This document shows, piece by piece, positions 25,472 to 32,297 of a DNA stretch of 64,000 bases (positions are counted from its first letter, which is position 1; the number at the start of each line of letters is the position of its first letter). Under the pieces are notes generated by a model, which was given only the letters and a program-made list of their open reading frames with translations, ran no database searches and had not been told where the DNA came from. The DNA lies in NCBI GenBank assembly GCA_043814035.1, contig JBDRKJ010000010.1, positions 26,410 through 90,409 of the forward strand. Direction: 5' to 3'. This DNA comes from Peribacter sp043814035. GTDB taxonomy: Bacteria; Patescibacteriota; Gracilibacteria; Peribacterales; Peribacteraceae. Both the position numbers and the translations under genes were made by a program.

Positions 25472-26683
25472 ATGAAACGTTTGCTCGCTTCGTTCTTCCT
25501 CACAGCTCTGCTCAGTACCCTCACGCTGCCTGCTCTCGCGGCAACGTTCAAAACGGGTGAAACGGTGAAGCTCCCAGGTCCACTCAATGACAATGCGTAC
25601 GTCGTTGGTGGCCAGATAACCATCGATCAACCAATACGAGGAGATTTAATCGTGGTGGGAGGCAACGTGCTTGTGAAGACTTCCGTTGCTGAAGATCTCT
25701 TCGCCGCAGGTGGCACTGTCTTCATCGACAGTACCGTCGGTGGTGATCTGCGTGTAGCCGGAGGAAATCTCGTTCTTCATGGCACGGTTGGTGGCGATCT
25801 CCTGGTGGCAGGCGGCTCGATTACACTTTTGGACGGCTCTTCGGTGAAGGGTGACGTCGTCGTTGCTGGTGGGAATATTACGATCGGCGGCACAGTGGGT
25901 GGAAACGTTCAGGTGCGCGGCGGACAGGTGCGTTTGGGGAGCATCGTGAAAGGCGATATCGATATTCAGGCGGAGGACATCACGATTAGGAACTCTGTCG
26001 ATGGTTCCGCCCTACTCGTGGCGAAGACCATTACACTCGATCCCGGCGCCAAGCTCATGCGCGACGTGCGCTACTGGAGCCAGAAGGGTGATCAGCAATT
26101 TGCCGATGCAGGTACACAAATCCGCGGCAAGATCACGTACGACGCCGATCTTCAAATGTTCAAAAGTAAGAAATTTGATAAGAAAGCGGCTGGCGCGGGC
26201 ATCATCGCGGCGATCATCGGTGTAGGTGGATTCCTGCTGCTGTCGTCAGCACTCATCATTCTGCTCCTCGTGCTGCTCACGAAGACCTTCTTCACGGATG
26301 CAGCCAAGTTCCTCTCGAAGAAAACGTGGACGAGTTTCTTGTACGGGTTCCTCTTCTTTGCAGCAACACCCGTGGCGGCTTTCCTCTTCCTGATCTCCGT
26401 TATCGGCATTCCCATCGCGCTCTTTATCTCTGCGATGTACTCATTTGCGATCATTTTCGCCAAACCTCTGACAGCCATCGTGCTCACACGCACCGTGGAG
26501 CTGAGGTACAAATATAAGTGGGGCAAGCCCATGATCATCCTCGTGAGCGTGCTCTTCTACGTGGCCCTCAAGATCGTATCCCTCATACCGGTTGTCGGCT
26601 GGATGATCTGTCTCGTGACCATCCTCTTCGCGTACGGCGCAGTGGTGGCCACCAAGTGGTCCAAGGTACAGAAGGTGCGTTGA
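25472..26683 (+). CDS. Signal-peptide protein with bactofilin-like beta-helix and C-terminal membrane domain
   Basis: The 403-residue protein starts at ATG 25,472 with signal peptide KRLLASFFLTALLSTLTLPA ending in ALA. Residues ~30-190 are repeats of the type VGGDLRVAGGNLVLHGTVGG, a polymer-forming/bactofilin-like right-handed beta-helix. After a short linker come four hydrophobic segments (AGIIAAIIGVGGFLL, LLVLLTKTFF, FLYGFLFFAATPVAAFLFLI, IILVSVLFYVALKIV). This exported beta-helix plus membrane layout is frequent in Patescibacteria and some Gram-positives. The function is unknown, possibly an envelope scaffold. A TACAAT box lies 28 nt upstream of the ATG. Confidence 0.82.
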   Translation: MKRLLASFFLTALLSTLTLPALAATFKTGETVKLPGPLNDNAYVVGGQITIDQPIRGDLIVVGGNVLVKTSVAEDLFAAGGTVFIDSTVGGDLRVAGGNLVLHGTVGGDLLVAGGSITLLDGSSVKGDVVVAGGNITIGGTVGGNVQVRGGQVRLGSIVKGDIDIQAEDITIRNSVDGSALLVAKTITLDPGAKLMRDVRYWSQKGDQQFADAGTQIRGKITYDADLQMFKSKKFDKKAAGAGIIAAIIGVGGFLLLSSALIILLLVLLTKTFFTDAAKFLSKKTWTSFLYGFLFFAATPVAAFLFLISVIGIPIALFISAMYSFAIIFAKPLTAIVLTRTVELRYKYKWGKPMIILVSVLFYVALKIVSLIPVVGWMICLVTILFAYGAVVATKWSKVQKVR

Positions 26684-26709
26684 GGTCAACCTTCATTGGA
26701 TTTCTTCTT

Positions 26710-26737
26710 GTAGCTGGGGTTCATGAACCCCAGCTAC
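26710..26737. terminator. Perfect 28-bp palindrome between convergent genes
   Basis: The arms GTAGCTGGGGTTCA and TGAACCCCAGCTAC are exact reverse complements with no spacer. The right half encodes the last residues (SWGS) and stop of the SpoU methyltransferase. It probably serves as terminator for both converging genes. Confidence 0.65.
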
Positions 26738-27182
26738 GAAAATGGTGCAATGCTATTCCCGCAGCCACAGCCACATTGAGGGATTCCTTTTTGCCGTGCA
26801 TGGGAATGTGTACGATCGCGTCACAGAGTTTGAGGAGCTCTTTCGGGACGCCCAGTACTTCGTGCCCGGCAATCAGGCAGACTTTTGAAGGAGATTTGAA
26901 TTGTTTGAGATCCACGGCTCCCCTCGCCTGCTCCAACGCTACGATTGTGTAACCTTGCTTCTTCAGTTTCAGAATCGCTTTCTTCGGATCCTCACAGTGT
27001 TCCCATACGACATGCTCTTCTGCGCCCAGTGCGGTCTTGCTGATCTCGCGCCGCGGCGGCACCGCCGTGTAGCCCGTGAGAATGAGCTTCTGCACTCCAA
27101 ACGCGTCACACGTGCGAAAGAGCGACCCCACGTTCCAGAGAGAACGGATGTTGTGCGCGAGGAGGATGATACGACGAGACAT
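26721..27182 (-). CDS. SpoU/TrmH-family RNA 2'-O-methyltransferase
   Basis: A short (153-residue) SpoU-type SAM-dependent ribose methyltransferase with trefoil-knot motifs: NIRSLWNVGSLFRTCDAFGV (motif 1), LIAGHEVLGVPKELL (motif 2) and IVHIPMHGKKESLNVAVAAGIALHHF (motif 3). The RNA target, tRNA or rRNA, cannot be told from sequence. The N-terminal substrate-binding domain of TrmH/RlmB is absent, as in TrmL-like enzymes. The C terminus is formed by a perfect palindrome. Upstream, before purQ ends, lies a pair of palindromic elements (27,192-27,251). Confidence 0.9.
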   Translation of the reverse strand: MSRRIILLAHNIRSLWNVGSLFRTCDAFGVQKLILTGYTAVPPRREISKTALGAEEHVVWEHCEDPKKAILKLKKQGYTIVALEQARGAVDLKQFKSPSKVCLIAGHEVLGVPKELLKLCDAIVHIPMHGKKESLNVAVAAGIALHHFRSWGS

Positions 27183-27191
27183 AGCAATGTC

Positions 27192-27251
27192 ATGGTGAGC
27201 GTAGTCGAACCATACATCTCTTTGTCACCCTTCGACTACGCTCAGGATGAC
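27192..27251 (+). repeat. Pair of inverted GAGCGNAGYSRA elements
   Basis: The first element has arms ATGGT/ACCAT around GAGCGTAGTCGA (27,192-27,213). The second, on the minus strand, has arms of type GTCATCCT/AGGGTGAC around the same loop (27,224-27,251). Facing each other, they form one long hairpin. The second encodes the last codons and stop of purQ (LSS). Confidence 0.65.
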
Positions 27252-28516
27252 AACCTCTCCAGTGTACTCGCGTGCGGATTACAGAAGACCTCCAGCACGT
27301 CGCGCTGCAGAAGTTCCTGCTCTGGTACTCCCTTACAGATGTAGCAGATACCTGTTTCACTTGCCCCGCGAAGCCCGGAGGGCGAAGTGGGGCTCCCACC
27401 ATCAAGCGCCGCTCCGCCTGTATCGGGCTCATCGCGCCTGAGAAGGACGGTGGCATTCTTGAGTGGCGATTTCTCGCTCTTCAGGAGCTTCTTCGCATCA
27501 CTGTCCCACTGGTAGAATGCGCCGCCCTGCCGCACGACCGCCGTCTCTTTATTGGGGTTGAAGAACGAAAGGCGCGACAGAAGTTCTTCCGGCTTGGCCT
27601 TGCATGGTGCAATGTACTTGAGCTGTAGAAGCTTGAGCGCAGGAACGCTGCGATGTGCCGCCTGCTCCACCGTGCGTTCCTCGTTATTCGTGATAATCGT
27701 CCCGACGAAGATCTCGACTGGGCGCGGCGAGCGCAGCGGGACATCCCACGCAGTACTTCCCTCTCCCACTGGGAGAGGGGCAGGGAGAGGGGCGCCCCGT
27801 CTCTCCTCTATCCACTTTCGCATCGACACAAAATACGGCTTTCCGTTTTCTGTCCGCTCCGGATGCGGCATAAGGGCAACCACGTTGCCAGCAGGATTGC
27901 AGAGCCCCGCAATGGCGTACGCAGAGCCGTTGGGCGTTGTCACTGGATCGTCGCTCACCTTCCCCTGGGCATCACAGTACGAGAAGGCCATTTGGTCGTA
28001 CTTCTTCAGCTCCTTCCACACATCTTTATCCTTCGTTGTGAAGCGTCCTTCACCGTGGGCAATGGGCAGATGCATGCTCCCCTCCCAATCAGAAGTTGCA
28101 CAACGATCGCGCTTGCACGTGGGCGTAATCCATACCCACTCGTTGATGAAGCCGACGGCCTCCTGCCCCAGCGCATTGCGCGCCAGACTCATCTTGAGTC
28201 CCTGATTGAGCGGAATGAGCCCGCTCTCGACTAAAATCTGCGCACCGTTACAGTTGCCGATGATCACCTTACCGCGCTCGTTCTCCTCATGCAGGAACGC
28301 AAGCAGCGGATCGCGTGCCGCCACCATGCCCGAACGCCCGCGGTCCTCGTAGCTGAACCCTCCGGGGACGAAGTAGCCGTCAATATCCTTGAGCTTCTCT
28401 TTGGAATCATTCCAGCGAAAGAACACTGCTTCCATGCCGGCCTGTTTGACCGCACGCAGGCTCTCCACTTCGCAGTTGTTGCCGGGGAAACTGAGGACGG
28501 CGATACGGGGCTTCAT
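27242..28516 (-). CDS. purQ: Phosphoribosylformylglycinamidine synthase subunit PurQ with C-terminal extension
   Basis: PurQ is the glutaminase subunit that supplies ammonia to PurL (61.3 kb) in purine synthesis. The class-I amidotransferase core covers residues ~1-235: PGNNCEVESLRA, VPGGFSYEDRGRSG, the nucleophile Cys in VIIGNCNGAQIL and the His-Glu pair in LMPHPERTEN. A ~190-residue extension follows. It begins with a palindrome-encoded linker (GAPLPAPLPVGEGS), then VEIFVGTIITNNEE..., and a second palindrome-encoded stretch (PTSPSGLRGAS). I cannot assign the extension; a diverged PurS-like part is possible. A TACAAT box lies 6 nt before the ATG. Confidence 0.9.
   Translation of the reverse strand: MKPRIAVLSFPGNNCEVESLRAVKQAGMEAVFFRWNDSKEKLKDIDGYFVPGGFSYEDRGRSGMVAARDPLLAFLHEENERGKVIIGNCNGAQILVESGLIPLNQGLKMSLARNALGQEAVGFINEWVWITPTCKRDRCATSDWEGSMHLPIAHGEGRFTTKDKDVWKELKKYDQMAFSYCDAQGKVSDDPVTTPNGSAYAIAGLCNPAGNVVALMPHPERTENGKPYFVSMRKWIEERRGAPLPAPLPVGEGSTAWDVPLRSPRPVEIFVGTIITNNEERTVEQAAHRSVPALKLLQLKYIAPCKAKPEELLSRLSFFNPNKETAVVRQGGAFYQWDSDAKKLLKSEKSPLKNATVLLRRDEPDTGGAALDGGSPTSPSGLRGASETGICYICKGVPEQELLQRDVLEVFCNPHASTLERLSS
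27363..27393 (-). repeat. Palindromic element in frame in purQ (pth type)
   Basis: Outer arms GCCCC/GGGGC with GCGAAG and CGAAGT, and an inner CCC/GGG hairpin. It is the counterpart of 8,896-8,932 in pth and encodes SPTSPSGLRGAS. Confidence 0.6.
27759..27793 (-). repeat. Palindromic GGGAGAGGG element in frame in purQ
   Basis: CCCTCTCCC (27,759-27,767) pairs with GGGAGAGGG (27,771-27,779) and is followed by another CAGGGAGAGGGG copy. It encodes the linker PLPAPLPVGEGS at the junction of the PurQ core and its extension. Confidence 0.6.
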
Positions 28517-28522
28517 AAATTC

Positions 28523-28528
28523 ATTGTA
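28523..28528 (-). promoter_or_regulatory. -10 box of purQ
   Basis: TACAAT on the minus strand, 6 nt before the ATG at 28,516; leaderless spacing. Confidence 0.5.
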
Positions 28529-28559
28529 TCAGGAACAACCTGCGACGAAAGATCATCAA

Positions 28560-28735
28560 CGTGGAGGTGGCGCGCCACGGGGGGTGAAGGGGAAGGCCCT
28601 GCTCTACTGCGAAGTTGCCGACGAGTCGGTTCCGAATCCCTGTAGGAACCGACGAGGAGGCACAGGGCCGGGTGGAGTGGGGATTGGCGCGCCGGCGCTT
28701 TGGCGCCACCTTTGTCGCCGGACAAAGGTGGCAGT
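28560..28735. repeat. Cluster of strong hairpins between purQ and tRNA-Arg
   Basis: GGCCCTG/CAGGGCC (28,595-28,601 / 28,663-28,669) encloses GTCGGTTCC/GGAACCGAC (28,625-28,633 / 28,645-28,653). Next to it is an 11-bp hairpin CCACCTTTGTC/GACAAAGGTGG (28,706-28,716 / 28,721-28,731). The 233-bp gap holds no credible gene. The hairpins resemble the palindromic elements found in frame elsewhere. Confidence 0.55.
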
Positions 28736-28749
28736 ACACTATGAACAAT

Positions 28750-28825
28750 GCCCCCGTAGCTCAGTGGATAGAGCCGCAGGTTTCTAACCTGTTGGCCGCA
28801 GGTTCGAGTCCTGCCGGGGGTACCA
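28750..28825 (+). tRNA. tRNA-Arg (TCT)
   Basis: A 76-nt cloverleaf: acceptor GCCCCCG/CGGGGGT with a G-U first pair, D arm GCTC...GAGC, anticodon loop TTTCTAA with anticodon TCT, T arm GCAGG-TTCGAGT-CCTGC, and an encoded CCA. A TACACT box lies about 14 nt upstream. Confidence 0.93.
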
Positions 28826-28898
28826 TTCGTCGGCTTCACCTCCTCATGGCAAGCCACTTTTTGTAGAATCTCTCTTCCTTCGAACCCTCCTCCCCCGC

Positions 28899-28904
28899 TA
28901 TACT
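28899..28904 (+). promoter_or_regulatory. -10 box of pyrH
   Basis: TATACT lies 9 nt before the ATG at 28,914; no clear -35 and no Shine-Dalgarno site. Confidence 0.5.
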
Positions 28905-28913
28905 TTCGTACCG

Positions 28914-29621
28914 ATGAAGTACAAAAGAATCATGCTCAAGATTTCGGGCGAGGCACTCGCCGGAGACCGCAGTTTCGGAGTGGATCACAAGATCCTGCAG
29001 AAGATCGCCAAGCGCATCTGCGCGGTCGCCCAGAAGGATATCGAAATCGCCATCGTCATCGGTGGGGGCAACATCTGGCGCTACCGCGACACCAAAGAGA
29101 GCGGCATCGAGCGTACCAGTAGCGACGCCATGGGCATGCTGGCAACTGTCATGAACGCCGTCGCGCTGCAGTCAGCGCTCGAAACACAAGGCTGCTACAC
29201 GCGCGTACTCTCGGCCGTGGATATTCCGCAACTGGCAGAGCCGTTCATTCGCCGCCGCGCCGTGCGACATCTGGAGAAAGGTCGCATCGTCATCTGTGCA
29301 GGCGGCACGGGTAACCCCTACTTCACGACCGATTCCGCGGCAGCACTGCGCGCACTGGAGCTCGAGTGCGACATTCTGCTCAAAGGGACGAATGTGGCCG
29401 GTGTGTACGACAAAGATCCGCGAAAGTCTAAGAACGCCAAGCTCTATCACGAACTCACGTACCAGCAGGCCATTGAGCAACACCTCAATGTGATGGATCA
29501 GGCGGCATTCTCGCTCTGTGCCGATGCCGACCTGCCTATTCGTGTCTTCGACTTCAGCAAAGAGAGTAACTTGCTCAAGGCTGCTTCAGGTGAGAAAATC
29601 GGCACCCTCGTCCATCGCTAA
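28914..29621 (+). CDS. pyrH: Uridylate kinase (UMP kinase)
   Basis: PyrH phosphorylates UMP to UDP in pyrimidine nucleotide synthesis. The 235-residue protein has the amino-acid-kinase fold with the N-terminal YKRIMLKISGEALAG, the GGGNIWR loop, SSDAMGMLATVMNA, and FTTDSAAALRALELECDILLKGTNVAGVYDKDPRK. Length and order are standard for bacterial hexameric UMP kinases. It is followed after 30 nt by frr, the conserved pyrH-frr pair. Confidence 0.96.
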   Translation: MKYKRIMLKISGEALAGDRSFGVDHKILQKIAKRICAVAQKDIEIAIVIGGGNIWRYRDTKESGIERTSSDAMGMLATVMNAVALQSALETQGCYTRVLSAVDIPQLAEPFIRRRAVRHLEKGRIVICAGGTGNPYFTTDSAAALRALELECDILLKGTNVAGVYDKDPRKSKNAKLYHELTYQQAIEQHLNVMDQAAFSLCADADLPIRVFDFSKESNLLKAASGEKIGTLVHR

Positions 29622-29651
29622 ACCTACGCCCTACACCCTACCCCCTGCTAC

Positions 29652-30197
29652 ATGCCTTCCCCTCGCGTCGCCGTCTTCAGTGCAGAAACCGAGAAGGTTC
29701 TGAAATTTTTGCAAAATGAATTCAGTAAACTCCAAACCGGCCGCGCATCGGCTGCACTCGTAGATCACGTTGATGTAGAGGCCTACGGCCACCACCAACA
29801 GCTTCGCACTCTCGCTGGCATCAGCGTGCAGGATGCGCGCACAATCGTCATCCAGCCCTGGGATCGCAGTGTGATGGTCAACATCGAAAAGGCGTTGCAG
29901 ATCGTCGATCTGGGGGCTTCTCCGGTGAACGATGGGCAGGTCATTCGCATCAATTTGCCCCCCATGACCGAAGACCGCCGCAAGGATCTCACCAAAGTGG
30001 TGCAGAGGCTCGCTGAGGAGGCCAAGATCACCGTGCGCCAGCACCGCCAGACGATCCTCGACACGATCAAGAACGAAGAGAAAGACGAGGATGTTCGCTA
30101 CACCCAGCAGGATGAGCTCCAGAAGCTCGTCGACAAGGCCAACCAATCTATCGAGGAGCTGCGCAAGAGGAAGGAAGAAGAGGTCATGACGGTCTAA
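29652..30197 (+). CDS. frr: Ribosome recycling factor
   Basis: RRF splits post-termination ribosomes together with EF-G. The 181-residue protein shows LQTGRASAALVDHVDVEAYG (domain I/II hinge), DARTIVIQPWDRSVMVNIEKALQ, and the triple-helix C terminus with RINLPPMTEDRRKDLTKVVQ and VRQHRQTILDTIKNEEKD. The arrangement behind pyrH is typical. The ATG has no evident Shine-Dalgarno site. Confidence 0.96.
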   Translation: MPSPRVAVFSAETEKVLKFLQNEFSKLQTGRASAALVDHVDVEAYGHHQQLRTLAGISVQDARTIVIQPWDRSVMVNIEKALQIVDLGASPVNDGQVIRINLPPMTEDRRKDLTKVVQRLAEEAKITVRQHRQTILDTIKNEEKDEDVRYTQQDELQKLVDKANQSIEELRKRKEEEVMTV

Positions 30198-30232
30198 GCG
30201 AAACGGGAATCCACTTGCACAGATGTTTGTGC

Positions 30233-30238
30233 TAGAGT
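30233..30238 (+). promoter_or_regulatory. -10 box of the small membrane operon
   Basis: TAGAGT lies 10 nt before the ATG at 30,249. Confidence 0.4.
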
Positions 30239-30248
30239 GAGAGTTCGC

Positions 30249-30476
30249 ATGAACGCCCTTACTCCCCTCCTCGGCTGGTGCGTATTCATTCTCGTCCTCG
30301 AGGGACTGCTGTGGATTCTCTTCAGACGAAAATTTATAGAGATCTGCCTGCCGGTACAGGGTGAAGAAATCTTCTTTCACTTCTTCACCGTGGGACGCCT
30401 GCGCCTATTTGCCTTCATCCACACAATCGTTCTCATCGGCTGTGTGGTTACTGCTCACCTCTTTCTCTGGCCATGA
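30249..30476 (+). CDS. Small two-helix membrane protein
   Basis: A 75-residue protein with two hydrophobic segments (LLGWCVFILVLEGLLWILF and FAFIHTIVLIGCVVTAHLFL) joined by a basic/acidic loop (RRKFIEICLPVQGEE). An alternative GTG at 30,237 would add four residues, but the ATG fits the TAGAGT spacing. Its stop overlaps the next gene's ATG as ATGA. Family and function not recognised. Coupling with a PH-domain protein suggests a shared membrane role. Confidence 0.65.
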   Translation: MNALTPLLGWCVFILVLEGLLWILFRRKFIEICLPVQGEEIFFHFFTVGRLRLFAFIHTIVLIGCVVTAHLFLWP

Positions 30477-31048
30477 ATGAGCCCAATGGCAACACTGGCT
30501 TCAGTTTCCAGGCGAAGGATCGTGACGAGATCTTCCAGTTCTACTTTCACCAACACTGGATCCGCCTGCTCTGGCCCCTTGTACGACTCTTGATCTGGAA
30601 CGCACTAATTATCGGGGCAACCCTGACTACCGCAACAGAAGATACGTTCGCAGAGCCGCGCACGCGCCAGACCATCATTATCATTCTCACGGCATTTTTC
30701 CTGCTGGCACACTTCGAGTTCCTCGCGCGTTTCTACCACTACCTGCTCTACGTTATCGTTGTGACAGACAAGCGCATTCACCGCATCAAAAAGACACTGC
30801 TCACCATGGACGATCACGAATCTACAGATCTCTGGGTCCTGCAAGACATTCACAAACGCCAACATGGCATCGTTCAGAATCTCTTCGCCTACGGCACCCT
30901 CATCTTGCAGGCACAGGAGACAGTCATACGTGTTCACTTCATACCAAAGATCAACAAACGCTATGAGGCTCTCGCACACCTGCGGGAACGGGCGCGCGCA
31001 GTCATCAGCAGTCAGCAAGGGGCTCTATGGAAGACAGCATCCGAGTAG
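30473..31048 (+). CDS. Membrane protein with PH-like domain
   Basis: The 191-residue protein has two membrane helices (about residues 30-50 and 68-98), then VVTDKRIHRIKKTLLTMDDHESTDLWVLQDIHKRQHG, the start of a beta-rich bPH-like domain resembling the protein at 9,692-10,312. It is coupled to the small membrane protein upstream by an ATGA overlap. The following frame begins 22 nt before its stop. Role unknown. Confidence 0.72.
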   Translation: MNEPNGNTGFSFQAKDRDEIFQFYFHQHWIRLLWPLVRLLIWNALIIGATLTTATEDTFAEPRTRQTIIIILTAFFLLAHFEFLARFYHYLLYVIVVTDKRIHRIKKTLLTMDDHESTDLWVLQDIHKRQHGIVQNLFAYGTLILQAQETVIRVHFIPKINKRYEALAHLRERARAVISSQQGALWKTASE

Positions 31049-31650
31049 GTTTTCTCACCAGAACACAACCGCACGGCTTAGTCAGTGCACGATGCTTCAC
31101 AGGGAAGGATGGAAGATGGTACAACTCCGCTCCTTTGCGTGTACCAGTTCTCATCATTGGCCTTTCACTCCTTCTCGTAAGCGTTCCGGCACTCGCCGCG
31201 AAGGACTGTACCAGCGTGCAGCAGAAGAGCGGAGGCGCCGCCTATCAGAAGTGCCTCTTCGACGAAGAAGAAGATCTCATCAAGCAGCAGCTGGCTGCGT
31301 ACAAATTGATGATTGATCGCAATAAAGAATCGATAAAGGTACGCTACGATGCCGCGATTAACCAAGCGACGTTTACGTGGAAGGACGTCGACTTGCGCAT
31401 GCAGATTGAGGAGGCAAACCGTAAGCTCCGCATCGAGCAACTGGGCTCGGCCAAGGAACAAGCAGAACAGGTACAGATCGAAAAGAATCTGCTCTCGCGA
31501 CTACAGAAGATTCGCTCCCTCACCTCTTCTGTTCACAGCAAGAAAATAAGCCGCCTCAAAAAGTACAAAGACCTGGAATTGACCGATTACGACAACGCTC
31601 TCGTGCAGTACGAACTGCAGCTCAGACGCCAGAAGATGCCCACACTCTGA
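31027..31650 (+). CDS. Secreted coiled-coil protein
   Basis: From ATG 31,027 the product has 207 residues. A TTG at 31,135 would start it directly with the signal peptide LRVPVLIIGLSLLLVSVPALAA, which fits an exported protein better and removes the 22-nt overlap with the upstream gene. Mature residues include two Cys (KDCTSVQQ, QKCLFDEEEDL), then a long charged helical region with heptad-like pattern (MQIEEANRKLRIEQLGSAKE, QVQIEKNLLSRLQKI). It is probably an extracytoplasmic coiled coil. No family recognised. Confidence 0.65.
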   Translation: MEDSIRVGFLTRTQPHGLVSARCFTGKDGRWYNSAPLRVPVLIIGLSLLLVSVPALAAKDCTSVQQKSGGAAYQKCLFDEEEDLIKQQLAAYKLMIDRNKESIKVRYDAAINQATFTWKDVDLRMQIEEANRKLRIEQLGSAKEQAEQVQIEKNLLSRLQKIRSLTSSVHSKKISRLKKYKDLELTDYDNALVQYELQLRRQKMPTL

Positions 31651-31756
31651 GGCGTTAAAGTATTAAAACACATCAATTTCACCAGTCCACCAGTCCACCT
31701 TGACGCAAGCAGACGCCACAGGGATCCTACTCCTCCTCACCTTACCAACCTTACTT

Positions 31757-32155
31757 ATGAAGAAGCTCCTCATCTCCACATTCGCGCTCCTGCCGCTCTT
31801 GCTACTCGCTCCACGAGCTCAGGCACAGGATTACACCTACGACTGTCTCTGTCTCTACTCCGATCCACGTGGCACCTGCCGCGAGTACACCTGCGATGCC
31901 TACCAGGCACGTCGCGGATCCTACAACAACAACCGCGTTTGCGATGGTCGCTATGGCACCAACTGTGGCTCCGGTGGCACCTATCGCCCCCGCTACTGGA
32001 ACTCGTCGAACCAGTACTATAACAATTCCTCAAACCAGTACTATAACAACAGCAACGACTATAACTGGTACTACAACCGCTACTCTGCGCGTCCCAGCTA
32101 CTACAATTACCCGAACTACAACAACTACCAGTACGACTATCCCTATTACTACTGA
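31757..32155 (+). CDS. Small secreted Tyr/Asn-rich protein
   Basis: A 132-residue protein with a clear signal peptide (KKLLISTFALLPLLLLAPRA ending AQA). A short Cys-containing head follows (CLCLYSDPRGTC, YTCDAYQ, VCDGRYGTNC). The C-terminal half is almost only Tyr, Asn, Ser and Pro (NSSNQYYNNSSNQYYNNS, ending DYPYYY), with a direct repeat. Such composition suits a self-associating extracellular or adhesive peptide. No homologue recognised. ATG 31,757 is chosen for the signal peptide. Confidence 0.68.
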   Translation: MKKLLISTFALLPLLLLAPRAQAQDYTYDCLCLYSDPRGTCREYTCDAYQARRGSYNNNRVCDGRYGTNCGSGGTYRPRYWNSSNQYYNNSSNQYYNNSNDYNWYYNRYSARPSYYNYPNYNNYQYDYPYYY

Positions 32156-32243
32156 AGAAGATCTTTCAGGAGGAACGTCTGCCCCATGCCCTCGTTCGCA
32201 ACGGTGTGGGGTTTTCGCGTGATTGAAGATATATAAATAATAT

Positions 32244-32249
32244 GGTATA
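32244..32249 (+). promoter_or_regulatory. Candidate -10 box of pyk
   Basis: TATAAT in an AT-rich stretch, about 48 nt before the pyk ATG; implies a leader of ~40 nt. Coordinates may be off by one or two bases. Confidence 0.45.
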
Positions 32250-32297
32250 ATTACATATTCGGCTTTCTCTTCAGTTATTGCTACCATTCACAAACAC

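Noticed and set aside
28521..28866. Small open frames across the hairpin cluster and tRNA-Arg
   Set aside because: They run through palindromic elements and the tRNA and have no protein-like features.
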